This document shows positions 46,326-58,500 of a stretch of 64,000 nucleotides of DNA, piece by piece. The notes beneath the pieces were generated by a model that ran no database searches, was not told the DNA's origin, and worked only from the letters and a program-made list of their open reading frames with translations. How positions within the stretch are numbered: the stretch's first letter is position 1; the number at the start of each line of letters is the position of its first letter. The stretch is taken from NCBI RefSeq assembly GCF_000283155.1, contig NW_004454173.1, positions 8,067,482 through 8,131,481 of the forward strand. The letters are read 5' to 3'. Position numbers and translations under genes: made by a program. This DNA is from Ceratotherium simum simum. Its lineage: Eukaryota > Chordata > Mammalia > Perissodactyla > Rhinocerotidae.

Positions 46326-46768
46326 ATGGAAAGTCTAGTTTCTTAGAATCTATTTGTATTATACTGTTTTTAGATCTATTGAGTTTTCTTACCTTTCTGT
46401 CCTTCCCCCCCCCCCCAATTTGATCCGAGTATCAACTCAATGATAAATGGTTGTATTGCCATTCTTCCTTATAGTTGTGGCATTTAGTTAAGTATAAGCG
46501 TTTGTTTTCTAATTATTGAAATAAAAATTTAGTTTATCTTTGAGGAAAACTGTAATGGTTTTCTATGTTTTGAAATAGACAAAGTAACAGGTAAGAAGTT
46601 TTGTCCCAGTGATTTCATTTGTGCTCTTAACAAAACCTTGGGAAAATCACAGGTAAGAATTTAAGGAACAATGTGAAGAAAAAAGGGGGAGGGGCCTGAT
46701 TGACTAATTCCCTACTTATTGACTTAAAGACAGTTCTAGTTGTCAAGGGAGGAAATGATATGCCTATC
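46326..46768. other. Unassigned intronic sequence with C12
   Basis: C12 at 46405-46416. No other feature. Confidence 0.45.
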
Positions 46769-46779
46769 TTTGTTATTTA

Positions 46780-47165
46780 TTTATTTATTCATTGATTGAT
46801 TGATTGAGGAAGATTAGCCCTGAGCTAACATCCGTTGCCAATCCTCCTCTTTTTGGTGAGGAATATTGGCCCTGGGCTAACATCTGTGCCCATCTTCCTC
46901 TACTTTATATGGGACGCCACCACAGCATGGTTTAACAAGCAGTGTGTTGGTCTATGCCTGTGATCCGAACCTGCGAACCCCAGGCCCCGGGGCCACCAAA
47001 GTGGAGTGAGCGAACTTAACTGCTATGCNNNNNNNNNNNNNNNNNNNNNNNNNNNNNNNNNNNNNNNNNNNNNNNNNNNNNNNNNNNNNNNNNNNNNNNN
47101 NNNNNNNNNNNNNNNNNNNNNNNNNNNNNNNNNNNNNNNNNNNNNNNNNNNNNNCCCCCCCCCCG
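46780..47165 (-). mobile_element. ERE SINE #15 (reverse), broken by an assembly gap
   Basis: A long-type ERE from a T-rich/ATTG-repeat edge to AACTGCTATGC at 47028, where Ns begin. The 11-bp TSD TTTGTTATTTA is present at 46769-46779 and again after the gap at 47166-47176. The missing part should therefore be only the end of the ERE head. Confidence 0.9.
47029..47154. other. Assembly gap (126 N)
   Basis: It lies inside ERE #15 near its head and is followed by a C10 run (47155-47164) and then the TSD. Confidence 0.97.
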
Positions 47166-47176
47166 TTTGTTATTTA

Positions 47177-47700
47177 AATAAAAAACATAATCACATGTAA
47201 AACGTGGATCTCAACACTTCCATAGCTATTGACAGTCTGAACCCTCCTCAGAACTGTAATTGTGTTGCTGTCCCTTGTTTACCTCCCTGCTCTAGTTCTG
47301 GGCTGTGGTATTCCTTTAAGAGGCACTGTCCCACCCCATGGTACCTTGGACACAGAACTTTGTCACTTTTGTGAATGTCCCCAAACATCTACTCACATTT
47401 TCCTGAAGATTTAAGGGTTACTGAAGGAGGGATCATGTTACCTACCTGCAACTATAATCTTGGGTCACTTTGTTGGGTTCACCTCTTCTCTCTCCCTTTT
47501 TCTTTCCTCTCTTTAACATAAAGAAATTCCTTCCCTTACCTCATGGAGGGTAGTTTCTCCCCCATGTAAGAGCTCTTGGGAGGGTCAGAGTGTTTCACCT
47601 TCTTCCCCAGTTTGTTAAGGGTTTTCTTCGAAACAAATAAAGAGTTCCTGAAAGGAATTTTGGTAAAGTAAAATTTTCTGTTATCTTAGTACTTTTGTAT
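47177..47700. other. Possible old LTR or unassigned sequence
   Basis: Pyrimidine-rich middle (47480-47600), then GAAACAAATAAAGAGTTCCTG with an AATAAA signal, an LTR-like layout, but no TG...CA ends identified. Confidence 0.25.
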
Positions 47701-47767
47701 TTATGTTTATTAGTTATTTCTTCTTTTTTGTATTTTAGATGGTAAGAAAATTAAGGCATAAATTTGA

Positions 47768-48018
47768 GGGAGGCAGTGGAGTTGACATGCTTAGTAGGTT
47801 CTAAACCTCATTCCATCACCTATTAGTTGTATAACATTTCACAAGTGGCTTAACCTCTCTAGGCCTTAGTTTCCTCACATCTAAAATGAGAAATGTAATA
47901 CCTACTTTGTCGGGCTGTTGTGTGGAACAAATGAGATAAAGTGTAAAGGGGCTTAGCACAATACTGGGCATATAGTAAGCCCTTAATAAATGGTAGCTTC
48001 TCTTGCTGTTATCACCAC
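47768..48018 (+). mobile_element. MIR SINE
   Basis: GAGGCAGTGGAGTTGACATG, GTGGCTTAACCTCTCTAGGC, TCACATCTAAAATGAGAAAT and ACTGGGCATATAGTAAGCCC; full MIR order. Confidence 0.88.
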
Positions 48019-48659
48019 CACCACCACAGAGTACTACTGCTACACCTCCTGCAATTAGTCATCTTATTTAAAAGGAGACATGTCTGGTAAATGCTTTAAC
48101 AATCTAATCATTGATACCAACAAAATATATATGTGCCAAATAATCTTAGATTATGATATAATGAGAATGGATAGTATTGATCTGGAAAAACCAAATTGTA
48201 TAATGTTTTTCTGGTTTGTCACTTGGATGTTTATTATAGTCTTATAGTTTGTCATGTGTATTGCAGAAAATTTAATTGAGTTTTAAATGAACCTCAGAAA
48301 TCATCTAGGTAAATGTTGTTTTCCTTTTTTTCTTCTTTATTTTTTTTTTGTCAATTAGAGCCACTGTATCTAGTAAAAAGTATTCTGAAGAGGAAGGATC
48401 ATTTGTGTTATGCTACGTAGATAGTGGCTACTTAACAGGCAATTGCCTTTTTTTAAACATAATTGATAGTGAATTACTTTATTAAAATACAGGAATGTCC
48501 TTAGATGTGGCATTGATGAAAAATTGGCATTCTGATTCTTACTGATACTCATTTTCCATTAGTTTAAGGAAATGGGAACTATTTTGTATTAACTTCCAGA
48601 TGTGTTGCTGTTATTCCCTTTAATCATGAAGTAGTATCTTCTCTTATTTTCCAGTATTT
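48019..48659. other. Unassigned intronic sequence
   Basis: Begins with a short CCA-rich run (48013-48030). Nothing else recognised. Confidence 0.5.
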
Positions 48660-49400
48660 TTAATTCATTTAACAAATACTGTGAGTGCATTATGTACATG
48701 ATGTATTTGACACTGAAAAATTCAAAGATGTATTAGACATGGCTTCTGCTCTCAGAGCTTACAGACTAGTCATATAAATAAGTAACTACAAGACAGAGTA
48801 GAAAGTGAGGAGAAGCGTAAGAAAGATATAGACTACTGTTGGGGTTCAGAGGAGAGAATAAAGAAGGGGAATTAATTTTGAGCAAATACAGTCCTTGTTC
48901 CTGACTTGGGTACTGAACACGCCACTCTTTGCGAGACAGTGTATTAAGCACTTATATTACAGTAATTCATTTCACAGCAACCCTATGATGTGTAGCTAAA
49001 TTATCACCATTTTATGGATAAGGAGACTGAGCTTAAAGAGGCTAACTAACTTTTCAAAGTCATGGAGCTTTGGAAATAAGATTTAAACCTAGAACTGTCT
49101 GACTCCAAAGTGTATATTCTTTCTACTTGTTGGAAGAGATCCAGGTGAGCTTAGAAGTTTGTCAGGAATTTCAGCTGGGGATAGGTAGGATTTTGGCATG
49201 CAAAAATGAAGAACGACCTTCCTGTTACAGAACATGAGCAGGCAAAGATTTAGGAGAAAGCAATAGAACATATATGGCAAATAATGAGTGTTGAAGCTTG
49301 GGTGCAGAATTGGTTGCAGAAAGGGGAATAGTGGAAGATAAGGTAGAAAAAGGTTGGAATTAGATTGTATCAAGTTGAGGAATTTGAACTTTCTTCAGTC
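48660..49400 (-). mobile_element. L2 LINE fragment (reverse), interrupted by MIR
   Basis: Complement of the L2 3' end (TTCATTTAACAAATACTGTG, CTCTCAGAGCTTACAGACTA), then after the MIR a purine-rich L2 body to about 49400. Confidence 0.7.
48930..49130 (-). mobile_element. MIR SINE (reverse), inside L2
   Basis: GTGTATTAAGCACTTATATT, ATTTTATGGATAAGGAGACTG and CCTAGAACTGTCTGACTCC are MIR in reverse. Confidence 0.8.
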
Positions 49401-49539
49401 GTCATTGGAGTACTCACAATCTTGTGAAGTCCTTTCATTTTTGACTAGCACTCTTTTATAATTTGGAGGTAAGACATCCTTATTTATGTCATACTGCTTA
49501 GGGGAAGATTTAGAGAGTACAGTGAGACAAGGAATGAAT

Positions 49540-49690
49540 CATAGAATTTTAAAGAAAAAAGGGACTTTAGACATCATCTGCCTTGTCCTTTAGACATCAT
49601 CATCAATCATCCTTATTTTAGAGATGAAGAAATCGAAGTCTCAAAGGATTATGATTTGTTGAAGTCATATAGTGTAATGAATTAGAGTTG
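49540..49690 (-). mobile_element. Ancient MIR-like SINE (uncertain family)
   Basis: TAGACATCATCTGCCTTGTC, TTATTTTAGAGATGAAGAAATC and TCTCAAAGGATTATGATTTG follow the same old pattern as 24108-24310. A short internal duplication of TTTAGACATCATC (49567 and 49591) is visible. Confidence 0.45.
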
Positions 49691-51002
49691 TGTTCAAAGG
49701 TAAGAACAAAAATATGAAGAATAATTTAAAATTCTTTGATTAGGATAAAAAAAGAATTTTAAAAACAAGTGAGAAAGGTTAAGAAAATGGTATTTCAAGA
49801 AAAAGGTAAATCAGATTAAAGTAGGCATGCTATAATCTGCTTGACTTGCTAAACTGAAAAGTTAATATATGAATAGTTTGATAGGAGGTTTCATTCACTG
49901 ATTTTTCTCAGAAAGGAATCTAGGAAGAAGACGTAAATTTGTTTAATTCAATTTTGTATTAACACCACCCCTTTGATAATTCACAACTTCCCTCTCTGAA
50001 CATATGTTATAGCATGGAGGAGGAGAAGCAAAGCAAAAACAAAACAAAGCAAACACACAAAAAACTGAATGCTATTTTTTATGTTACAACTCTGTCCATT
50101 TGGATTAATTTTTTATTTATTTTCTTTTTTTAACCCAACAGATGTATTAGGTGGTCAAAAATAGATATCAAAATAGAATAGGATGAAAAGAGAAAATGAC
50201 ACATGATGAAAAAATGCCAGGAATAAGAGTACAAAAGCAGGGTAGGAGGAGATGTGATAAAGCAATATATTCTATATACATGGATTTTTCGCCCTCACAG
50301 ATGCTGCTCTGTTCAAACTATATAGGATGCAGTATTGTATTTGAAAGTCACTGTAAAGGAGTAAGTTTACCATCAGCTTTCTTAGTTATCTGAATTCAGT
50401 GACTAGATAGACTTATGATGAGATCTCTAAAAGAATGCCCTTTAAATTCAGTTCTTCCTTATTTTTTCTCATAAGTCTCTTTAACATTACAAAAACTTAA
50501 AAAGAGTTAAAATTAGAACAGATGGTCTGAGAAGCTCAATTTTTCAAAACATTTTTAATGTGAGTTTTGGACTTGTAATTTATGGAAAAATTTAAATTAT
50601 GTGTTGTTAAGAACATAACATAACCTTCTGCCACCTAGTGTTAATATTTGAATTATTTATTTAAAAGTTTCCAGGAAATGCCTTTGTTAAGTACTGGTAA
50701 TTTTACAGTATTCCAGTTAGTTTTATAGTATATAGAAGCTTTGTTTTATTTCTCATTTTTATAGATGTAGTTCTTAGTGTGAATGTAGTTCTGAGTGTGA
50801 TTATTTTATGTGATGTTTAATAAACAATGATGAATTTAACAAATCAAAAATTTGCTCAGTTGTCTAACTGCTTTACATCTCAGCTGAGAACATTTCTCCG
50901 TCTAGGCCATTTTTACCTTGATCTTTTAGTCCCTGTGATGTAGGAAATTGGGTTAATGAATGGGCAATACAACTGACTAGGATGGTCTCAGTAAAACAGT
51001 TG
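49691..51002. other. Unique intronic sequence
   Basis: A-rich simple sequence near 50025-50065. Nothing else recognised. Confidence 0.5.
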
Positions 51003-51016
51003 AAAATGTAAGGTTA

Positions 51017-51284
51017 GGGGCCAGCCTGGTAGCATAGCAGTTAAGTTCGTGGGCTCTGCTTGGGCAGCCCAGGGTTCGCTGGTTTGGATCCTGGGTGTGG
51101 ACCTACGCACTGCTCATCAAGCCATGCTGAGACGGCGTCCCACATAGAACAACTAGAAGGATGTACCACTATGACATACAACCATCTACTGGGGCATTGG
51201 GGAGGGGAAAAAAAAGGAAAAAAGGAGGAAGATTGGCAACAGATGTTAGCTAAGGGCCAATCTTCCTCAAAAAATAAATAAAAT
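51017..51284 (+). mobile_element. ERE SINE #16 (forward), composite type
   Basis: Head GGGGCCAGCCTGGTAGC, then the ACCATCTACTGGGGCATTGG module followed by the AGATGTTAGCTAAGGGCC module and A tail. A perfect 14-bp TSD AAAATGTAAGGTTA lies at 51003-51016 and 51285-51298. Confidence 0.95.
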
Positions 51285-51298
51285 AAAATGTAAGGTTA

Positions 51299-52362
51299 CA
51301 ATTTGGTAGCTAATGAGGAAACAAAACTTTGTTCCCCTTAAAGATTTCCATTGTTAAAAAATAGATTCTGATAAGGTATAAACACATTATGCTTATTATT
51401 TAATTGCTCACTTAGTTGAGTTTGAAGAACAGGCATAATGTTGTTAAAAGTCAATAAATGAAAACTGCTCCTACATTCAAAGGTAGGGCGTGATTAGTTC
51501 AAATTGTCTTTCTACATGCTACTAAAAAGTTTTTAAGCTGATGAAAGCACTTTTAGAGGAACAGACTCATAAATGGAGTGGTTTCTGTGATTGAAATGAT
51601 TATCATTAAGTTGTCTTTCTTAAAGAGTTCAACCAAATCGGTACATCTGTATTCATTCAACAGTTGTTTCTTATTCTTACTCCATTAGTCATAGTATACA
51701 AAAACTTGTTTTTCTGGACTTTTTCTATCTTGTTCTCAAGCAGTGCCTGGAAGCAAAATGCTAACTTGCTGAAGATCTGTAAGCTTTATCTTCAGTGCCG
51801 AAATCAGATGTTGACCTTTTCAGTTGCACAGTCTTAGGAAACAGGGTCCTGATGTTATTCCTCACCCCTCTTTTTTTTTTTTTTTTTTAACTTGGACTGT
51901 TTTAGTCTTATTTAAAATAAGTGATGTTCAAATAGTAGTCCTGCAGTACTGACGTTTGTTTTTCCACCAGTACTGCCTAAGACAGTCGTGACAACTATCA
52001 AAATAATAAGGTTTTCTTTGCTTGACTTTGGATGCTTAAAAGTCTCTGATCTGGGGCTATTTTGTTGTAGTGATGTTTATATTAAATGGAATTTTAAAAA
52101 ATCAGTTAAATTAAAAACGTGCTTTTAAAAACATATGTTATATCAAGGGGAAAAATATATCAAAGTCATAATTGAAATGAGCTTTTTGAAGCAGATAAAA
52201 TTTCACTGTCCACAGCATCATAAAACATAAATAAGCACTTGCTATCTTTCAGTCTCCTTAAATATAGAGAAAAACAATAAGCCAAATAATTATGATCTGT
52301 TTATTCTCCTAATGTTAATATTGGAAGGTTTTTGTCAAATCATTACAGGAACAGAGAGAAGA
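51299..52362. other. Unique intronic sequence
   Basis: T18-ish tract near 51871-51888; nothing else recognised. Confidence 0.5.
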
Positions 52363-52379
52363 AAACCTCGGTTCTTTTT

Positions 52380-52670
52380 TTTTTTTGGTGAGGAAGATCA
52401 GCCCTGAGCTAACATCCATGCCAATCCTCCTCTTTTTGCTGAGGAAGGCCGGCCCTGAGCTAACATCTATTGCCAATCCTCCTCCTGTTTTTCCCCACAG
52501 CCCCAGTAGATAGCTGTATGTCATAGTTGCACATCCTGCTAGTTGCTGTATGTGGGACGCGGCCTCAGCATGGCCGGACAATCGGTGCGTCGGTGCGTGC
52601 CCGGGATCCGAACCCGGGCCGCCAGTAGCGGAGCGCGCGCACTTAACTGCCAAGCCACGGAGCCGGCCCC
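52380..52670 (-). mobile_element. ERE SINE #17 (reverse), composite type
   Basis: Both tail modules plus a near-consensus head; 17-bp TSD AAACCTCGGTTCTTTTT / AAACCTCTGTTCTTTTT (one mismatch) at 52363-52379 and 52671-52687. It creates a long reverse open frame (52315-52896) that is not a gene. Confidence 0.95.
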
Positions 52671-52687
52671 AAACCTCTGTTCTTTTT

Positions 52688-53644
52688 ATAGAGCCAGTGA
52701 CTAAGCCTATAGGGTCAGGGGAGGAGGGTCTCAGCAGGGACCACAGCAGCAGCAAGGCATCTTTCTCCACCTTCTTTATCAGCACATCTTCCATATGTAT
52801 AGGAGTCAGGGACAGGGGTAAATATTGGTGTTTTTCCTCACAAAATAATCCCAACTGAAATTCTGTCATTGCTGTTTTAGAGGTCTGAATATTCATTAGT
52901 TTTTCATAATCCCAAATATTCCAATTTTCACTTGTTCCTGAAATTTATAATCCTCATTATCAGTATTCAACATTTATCTTTCTACTTTAAATTATTTACA
53001 TTAAAGATAGTTAAGTTTTCAGGATCTTAATACCAGACATATATTGTGGTTATAAATGAGATGCTAGGAGTAGGTTTTTGTTAGTGATTTTTAACCGGAA
53101 ATTTAATAGCCTGATTATCCCAGGGTGCGCTAGATGAGAAGCCTCTGATTTCAAAGAAAAATTAATTCCAAGAATTGTGCTTGTTGACTCTTTTGGTTCC
53201 TACTGTTCCAAATGACAAATCTGACACTTTTATAAGGACAGTGAACTCCATTTAAATATACTTTCTCTCTACCCTATCTTGAATATTATAAAAGTTCAAA
53301 ATAATAAAATTTGATGAGATTGGGAAATGCTTTCTCCAGATGTACTCTTCAAGTACTATCTGCAAAGAAGTCAAAGGTGATTTTGTGTTATTAATATGTT
53401 TTAAGCCTTTAATGTAGGTGGTAGTAAAAATTCATTTCCTGGAAAAATAAAAATGGCAATAGAAATACTAAATGGCAAGTAAGTAGCTTATGTTTTAAAT
53501 TGAAATTATAATTCAGAAGGGCATATTATTCTTATTATAATCTTACTATACGGACCAAAAGGAGAAAAGAAAATATATCAAAACTATGTGGTTTTTTTTT
53601 AATGAATTATTATTTGATATCTGTGGTATCCATAGGGCAACGTA
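52688..53644. other. Unassigned intronic sequence
   Basis: A GC-richer patch at 52690-52800 is open on the reverse strand but shows no recognised domain. The rest is AT-rich. Confidence 0.45.
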
Positions 53645-53995
53645 TAATATCCTGTTTGGACACATATAGAATTTCTTTTCCTTGTCCACTTTGAAGTTAG
53701 CCACATGACTTGCTTTAGGCAATGAAATATGAGCTTTTCAGAGCAAAAGCTTTCATGGCTGTGTAAGATACTCTACATTCTCTTCCTCCTGGCTCAGTGA
53801 TCATGGAAGCTGTTGAGGTGGAGTCTCCATCAGCCTGGGTCCCTGAAGGATTACGATGAATGGTAGTTCCCTTCCTGACCTACATTAAACAGACACGTGA
53901 GCAAGAAATAAACCTCTGTTAGATTAAGCCATTCAAATTTTGGGATTATTCATGACTACTGCAAAACTGAGCCTATCTTGATTGACACGGTGTTT
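53645..53995 (+). mobile_element. MaLR (MLT1-like) LTR (forward)
   Basis: AGCCACATGACTTGCTTTAG, CACGTGAGCAAGAAATAAAC (with AATAAA) and AAGCCATTCAAATTTTGGGA, ending CTATCTTGATTGACACGG, are characteristic of MLT1-type LTR 3' halves. Confidence 0.65.
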
Positions 53996-54269
53996 TTTTC
54001 AGTAGAATTAAGTCATGACTCACTTTATTTACAGATGTATTTTTAATCTGCCGGTAATCTCTTAGTTATTTTGTCATTTGACTTTCCATAAATTTGTATT
54101 AATTGAATTAGAATCATGTGTGTTTTTAAAACGTGATTCTCCTGATGCATGTTGAATATATTATTCACCTTTCAAGTTTAACTCCTGTAGATCTGTGAGC
54201 CACTTTATCAATTGCTACGGGAAATAATAATTGTAAATTATCTGAGTAAATGTGCCTTCACTAACACTG

Positions 54270-54465
54270 TTATATAATTTCAGAGCACTTCACAATTCAA
54301 AGCACATCATCTCATTTGATTCTTAACTACAATCCTGGGAGATAAGCAGGGCAAGTTTAGTTATTATCACATCCATTTTACAGGTGGAGAAACTGCAGCA
54401 AAGTCATTTGCTTAAGGCCATATGGCTTATGGGCAGCAGAATTAGGATGTCACCTTTGGGCTGAT
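54270..54465 (-). mobile_element. MIR SINE (reverse)
   Basis: ATCTCATTTGATTCTTAAC, CATCCATTTTACAGGTGGAG and TTAAGGCCATATGGCTTATG are MIR in reverse. Confidence 0.8.
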
Positions 54466-55257
54466 CATTCAACTGTTTGTTTTTGTTTTTCCTATCTTCT
54501 CATTAGGATCAATTATAGGTCCAACCATTGGGTGGTGAGGGATGGGGAGAGGAGGAAAGAATTGTTTTTGGTTTACTTTATCCTTTTATTCCTAAACATT
54601 TCTACCAGAGATATAAAATTATCCAAAGCAGATAAATGCATTACATTCTACCCTACATGTTGCTGGTTGCTGGGGTACCTACACCTAATTTAGTAGCTTC
54701 CTAAATTTCTAAATTTATGCTGGGTGGGGAGGGGAAGGAAGACTGTTATATGTTTTAAAACAAGGTTAAATTTATGTGAAGCTTTTCAAACAGTGAATTT
54801 TCCAGGGTTAATTATAAACTAAGCATGACTTAGTCATGGACTAAATGTAGCTGCAGTATCATCGAATTCTAAATGTTATCCATACAGGCTGTGCACATAG
54901 AACGAGCTCTTACTGATCTCCAGCTAGGACTGCAGTGTCCTTGCTCTTCGTGAAGCTATGCAAGGGTGTTAAAATGCTTTCTTACAGTTGTTCCTGGCAT
55001 TTCTATGATTAGCTCATGATTTAGTACATCTGGCAATTTGGTCCTAGAAATTTGAGTGAAGCAGAATGTATTAACTACTGAAGGAGGCAGAATGTTTTCT
55101 GTATTGTAGTGTTGAGAAAGTAGACAGTTAACTGGCTCTTATCCTAAAGAAAATGACAAGTGGTCAGCCAGGTGCCCTTGCTCATCAAAGACTTTCCATT
55201 TATACAGTCCTGTAGTATGGAAGTGATTTGTAGGTAAAAAAAGGATTTACTGTGACA
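54466..55257. other. Unassigned intronic sequence
   Basis: Nothing recognised. Confidence 0.5.
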
Positions 55258-55267
55258 TAGATTTCTT

Positions 55268-55490
55268 TTCTTTTTTTTTTTTTTTAGTAATTTTATTTAT
55301 TTATTTATTTTCTCCCCAAAGCCCCAGTAGATAGTTGTATGTCATAGTTGCACATCCTTCTAGTTGCTGTATGTGGGACGTGGCCTCAGCATGGCTGGAG
55401 AAGCGGCGCGTCGGTGTGCGCCTGGGATCCGAACCCAGGCCGCCAGCATCGGAGTGCGTGCACTTAACCGCTAAGCCACGGGGCCGGCCC
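55268..55490 (-). mobile_element. ERE SINE #18 (reverse), short type, near consensus
   Basis: CCCCAAAGCCCCAGTAGATAG module and clean head; perfect 10-bp TSD TAGATTTCTT at 55258-55267 and 55491-55500. Confidence 0.96.
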
Positions 55491-55500
55491 TAGATTTCTT

Positions 55501-56299
55501 AGAAATTAGAATTTTAGAAATTTTAAGGATTAATTTTACATTACTAATTATGTTGTATGAGAAATCTGTTGCCATATAGATTATGAAAAGCACCTTCTGC
55601 TTCTGATATTTAAAAAAACATTGAAGGCTATTTTCTTATTCCATATTACAGGAAGATTATATTTTTATATTTCAACTTTAACATACTTTAAAAATAAGTT
55701 GCTTAGAAAAAGATAATAAATTTAATAAAGTATCCATGTTATCTTCTAATTATGCTTGACTTCACTTGAAATTGATTAGTAAGGGGGTTTCTGTTTATCA
55801 GAAAGAGTATGTTTTAAATGTTCTTTTCTAAAATGGATAGACGTAAAAAGTAGAATATATTAGAAAACATGTTTAGTCATTAAAAAAAGTGTCATAAGTC
55901 ATTTATGTAAGAAGTATTCAGCTTTACTTTTTTGGTCACTCAGTAAATAAAGCCCTCCTTTCTATTTCTCATTTCTATCAAAATATGTTTTGTCATTATT
56001 TAATAAGTATGCCACACTGGGATTGTTTTCATCATATCCAGTCTTAAAACTATTTGTTTTTGTGACCCCTTTATTTCTTTTCCTTTTTTTTGTTCATTTG
56101 TTTCATAGCTAAAGCAAGTCTTAAGCGTTTTATATTGGAATTGAAATAGAAAATATAAGCTGACATAAGGGTTTTCAAATCAAAAGCTTATTTTACAAAC
56201 CCTTTAAAAAATGACAGATGCAGAGATAGATTTATGTTAAAAGTGGGATAAAATTCACAAACAGCATATAAGAGGCAATTGTTAATGTTTGTTTTGGAG
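55501..56299. other. Unassigned AT-rich intronic sequence
   Basis: Nothing recognised. Confidence 0.5.
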
Positions 56300-56735
56300 A
56301 AAGAGTAGAAATCAGAGCTGGGAAAACTTTTGCAAGAAGTGATGCTTAAGTAGGGTGTAAAATATGACTAGATATCTGCCAGACTGTTACAAGGAGAAAG
56401 CTGTTGTAGTAGAAAGAAAAGCATATGTGAAGGCTCAGAAGCCTGACCCACAAGATTGTGTTTCAGGAATTACAAGTTCTTTCTTATTGCTATAATAGAA
56501 AATATTGGGAGAGAGGGTGGCAGGGAGGAGAGACGTTGGGAGATGAGATTGAAGAAATAGACAAGCCAGATGAAGATCCAGCCAGATCTGTGTCCTGCTG
56601 AAGAGTTAGGATTTTATTATATAGGTGATGGGAAACTAATTAAAAGGTGGTAAGCAGGGAAGTGACACGATGAAATACTCTTGTAGAAAGATAAAGAGTA
56701 CAGCACTGTGTCGATGTCAGGGACCAGGGTAGTGT
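56300..56735 (-). mobile_element. L2 LINE fragment (reverse)
   Basis: AGAAAGCTGTTGTAGTAG, GTGAAGGCTCAGAAGCCTG, GATGGGAAACTAATTAAAAG and AGCAGGGAAGTGACACGATG are complementary L2 phrases. Confidence 0.65.
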
Positions 56736-56737
56736 AG

Positions 56738-56862
56738 GTTGTCATATACTAGCTGTGTCCTTCAACAAAAAGTCACCAGTCTTTTCAAGCCAACGCTTTC
56801 TAAACCATTCTCTCTTTTTTGGGTTCGTAGAACTACATTTGTTTCTCTTGCCTGGAGTGGCA
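56738..56862. repeat. 125-bp repeat, copy A
   Basis: About 94% identical over 125 bp, without indels, to 58220-58344 in the same orientation. Shared core CTTCAACAAAAAGTCACCAG and CCATTCTCTCTTTTTTGGGT. Confidence 0.88.
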
Positions 56863-57959
56863 AAACTGAAGGCAAGGGAGACTAGTTTACTGATCATGAA
56901 CATTTATGGAAAGTTTATCTTCAAATATGTTTAGGAGGTAATATCGTGAGGTATAAGAAAAAGAGATTGTCTATCTTTTTTTCTACTTTAAAAGTAAATT
57001 AAAAAATTTATAACCTCAGTATTTTATAGTTTTCATAAAAAGTCACATTTTATAAGTGACTGGTTATCCAAAACAAGTTGTCTGACTTACTGTAAAAGAA
57101 CTAATATACATATAGAGATATTACAGGTATTTTTCTTTATATACTTTGGGACTACTTTTAGGTGCATACAAATTTATTAAATCTTCTTAGAGGATTGCTC
57201 CTTTTATTACTGTGCAGGTTCCCTCTCTATTCCTATTAATAATGGCTTGTGTTTTAAATTTATAAACAGACTATTAGCAATATATTAAACTAGCTTGCTT
57301 TCTTGTTAGTATTTCCATGTATGTGAGATTTAAAAAATCTTTTTATTTTCATCTTTTCTGTGTGGTTTTATTTTATGTCACTTATAAATACAATATGCAT
57401 TGCCTTTGTTGTGCATTAGAAGGATTTTACACAATTACTTATGTGTAAATTAGTATACAGTTTATTAAAATGATAAATATTCTAACTGTTCTTAAGCTTT
57501 TAATCTTAACTTACAGATTTTACTTCTGAATCAAGTGACTTTTATATAAAAAAATCATTTGTTTAAATGTTCAATTAACTGAAGTTTAATTCAAACTCTA
57601 ATTACAAATTTTAAAAGTCTGATTCTTTAAAGCACATCAAACTCCTAATGAAGCTGATTTCCAAATCTAACAAAATCTTCCAAGAAGTCAAACAACTCCT
57701 GTATATGGAATAAATCTGACTTAAGTAAATCAAATTATCTTAAGTGGTTCAAACATTTTAAAAAGAAAATCAGCATATACAATGCAGCTTATTAAATACA
57801 GAACCTCTGTATGTATCCATGTAATCACAGTTTACACAGAAGCATCCCTACTGTAGTTTCAATTTACTTCTTCTCCTAAGATTAATATTCACTCGCTACC
57901 CAAAGTATACAGAATTACTATCTTAGTCCTTCTGAAACTGGGTTAATAGCTTGGGATTC
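56863..57959. other. Unique AT-rich intronic sequence
   Basis: Nothing recognised. Confidence 0.5.
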
Positions 57960-58500
57960 TTGATTGGAGATCTGGGAATGGGACATAGGACTTGGAAATA
58001 CTTTTCATGATGGATTGTTAGCGCCTTTAGATCCACTCTTCTCCCGTCTCTACCCTGCTCTATACCCCGGGATACTGACTTGTATGGACTATATCAGTGG
58101 CTCCTGTGCCTTTTGGTTTCCAGGTTGGAGCGGGGGTTGGAGGGGAATGGGGGCAATGGGCAGCCTCAGCAGGAAATCAGAGGGAGGAGAGTGAGACAGA
58201 GATGCTTATTCCTTACCAGGTTGTCATATGCTGGCTGTGTCCTTCAACAAAAAGTCACCAGTCTTTTCAAGACAATCCTTTCTAAACCATTCTCTCTTTT
58301 TTGGGTTCGTAGAACTACACTTGTTTCTCTTGCCTAGAGTGGCAGTGTCTCTGCTGCTTCCCTGGATTACTGAACTATCTATCCCTTGTATTTCTCTACA
58401 TCTTCGCTTCTGTAAATAGTCCTTTTGTAAATCAACCTTCCTCAGGTTATTCTGAGTAGACTGCGCCATCTGTTTTAGTTGGAATCCTAACTGTTACATG
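57960..58500. mobile_element. Interspersed repeat of unresolved family, containing 125-bp copy B
   Basis: GC-richer than its surroundings. It contains copy B (58220-58344) and then CTGTAAATAGTCCTTTTGTA and GACTGCGCCATCTGTTTTAG, ending CTAACTGTTAC. The layout resembles an old mammalian interspersed repeat I cannot name. Overlapping open frames (57964-58337) are not credible genes. Confidence 0.4.
58220..58344. repeat. 125-bp repeat, copy B
   Basis: The partner of 56738-56862, 1.48 kb downstream. Seven to eight substitutions by eye. Confidence 0.88.

Noticed and set aside
52315..52896. Longest uninterrupted reverse open frame free of Ns (193 codons)
   Set aside because: Its middle is ERE #17 read through the SINE, with flanking intron supplying the ends. 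The same SINE-derived peptide recurs at other EREs (44385-44762, 61355-61693), so it is not a gene.
57964..58469. Cluster of overlapping open frames on both strands
   Set aside because: A GC-richer old repeat naturally gives several open frames. No domain, and the 125-bp segment recurs at 56738.
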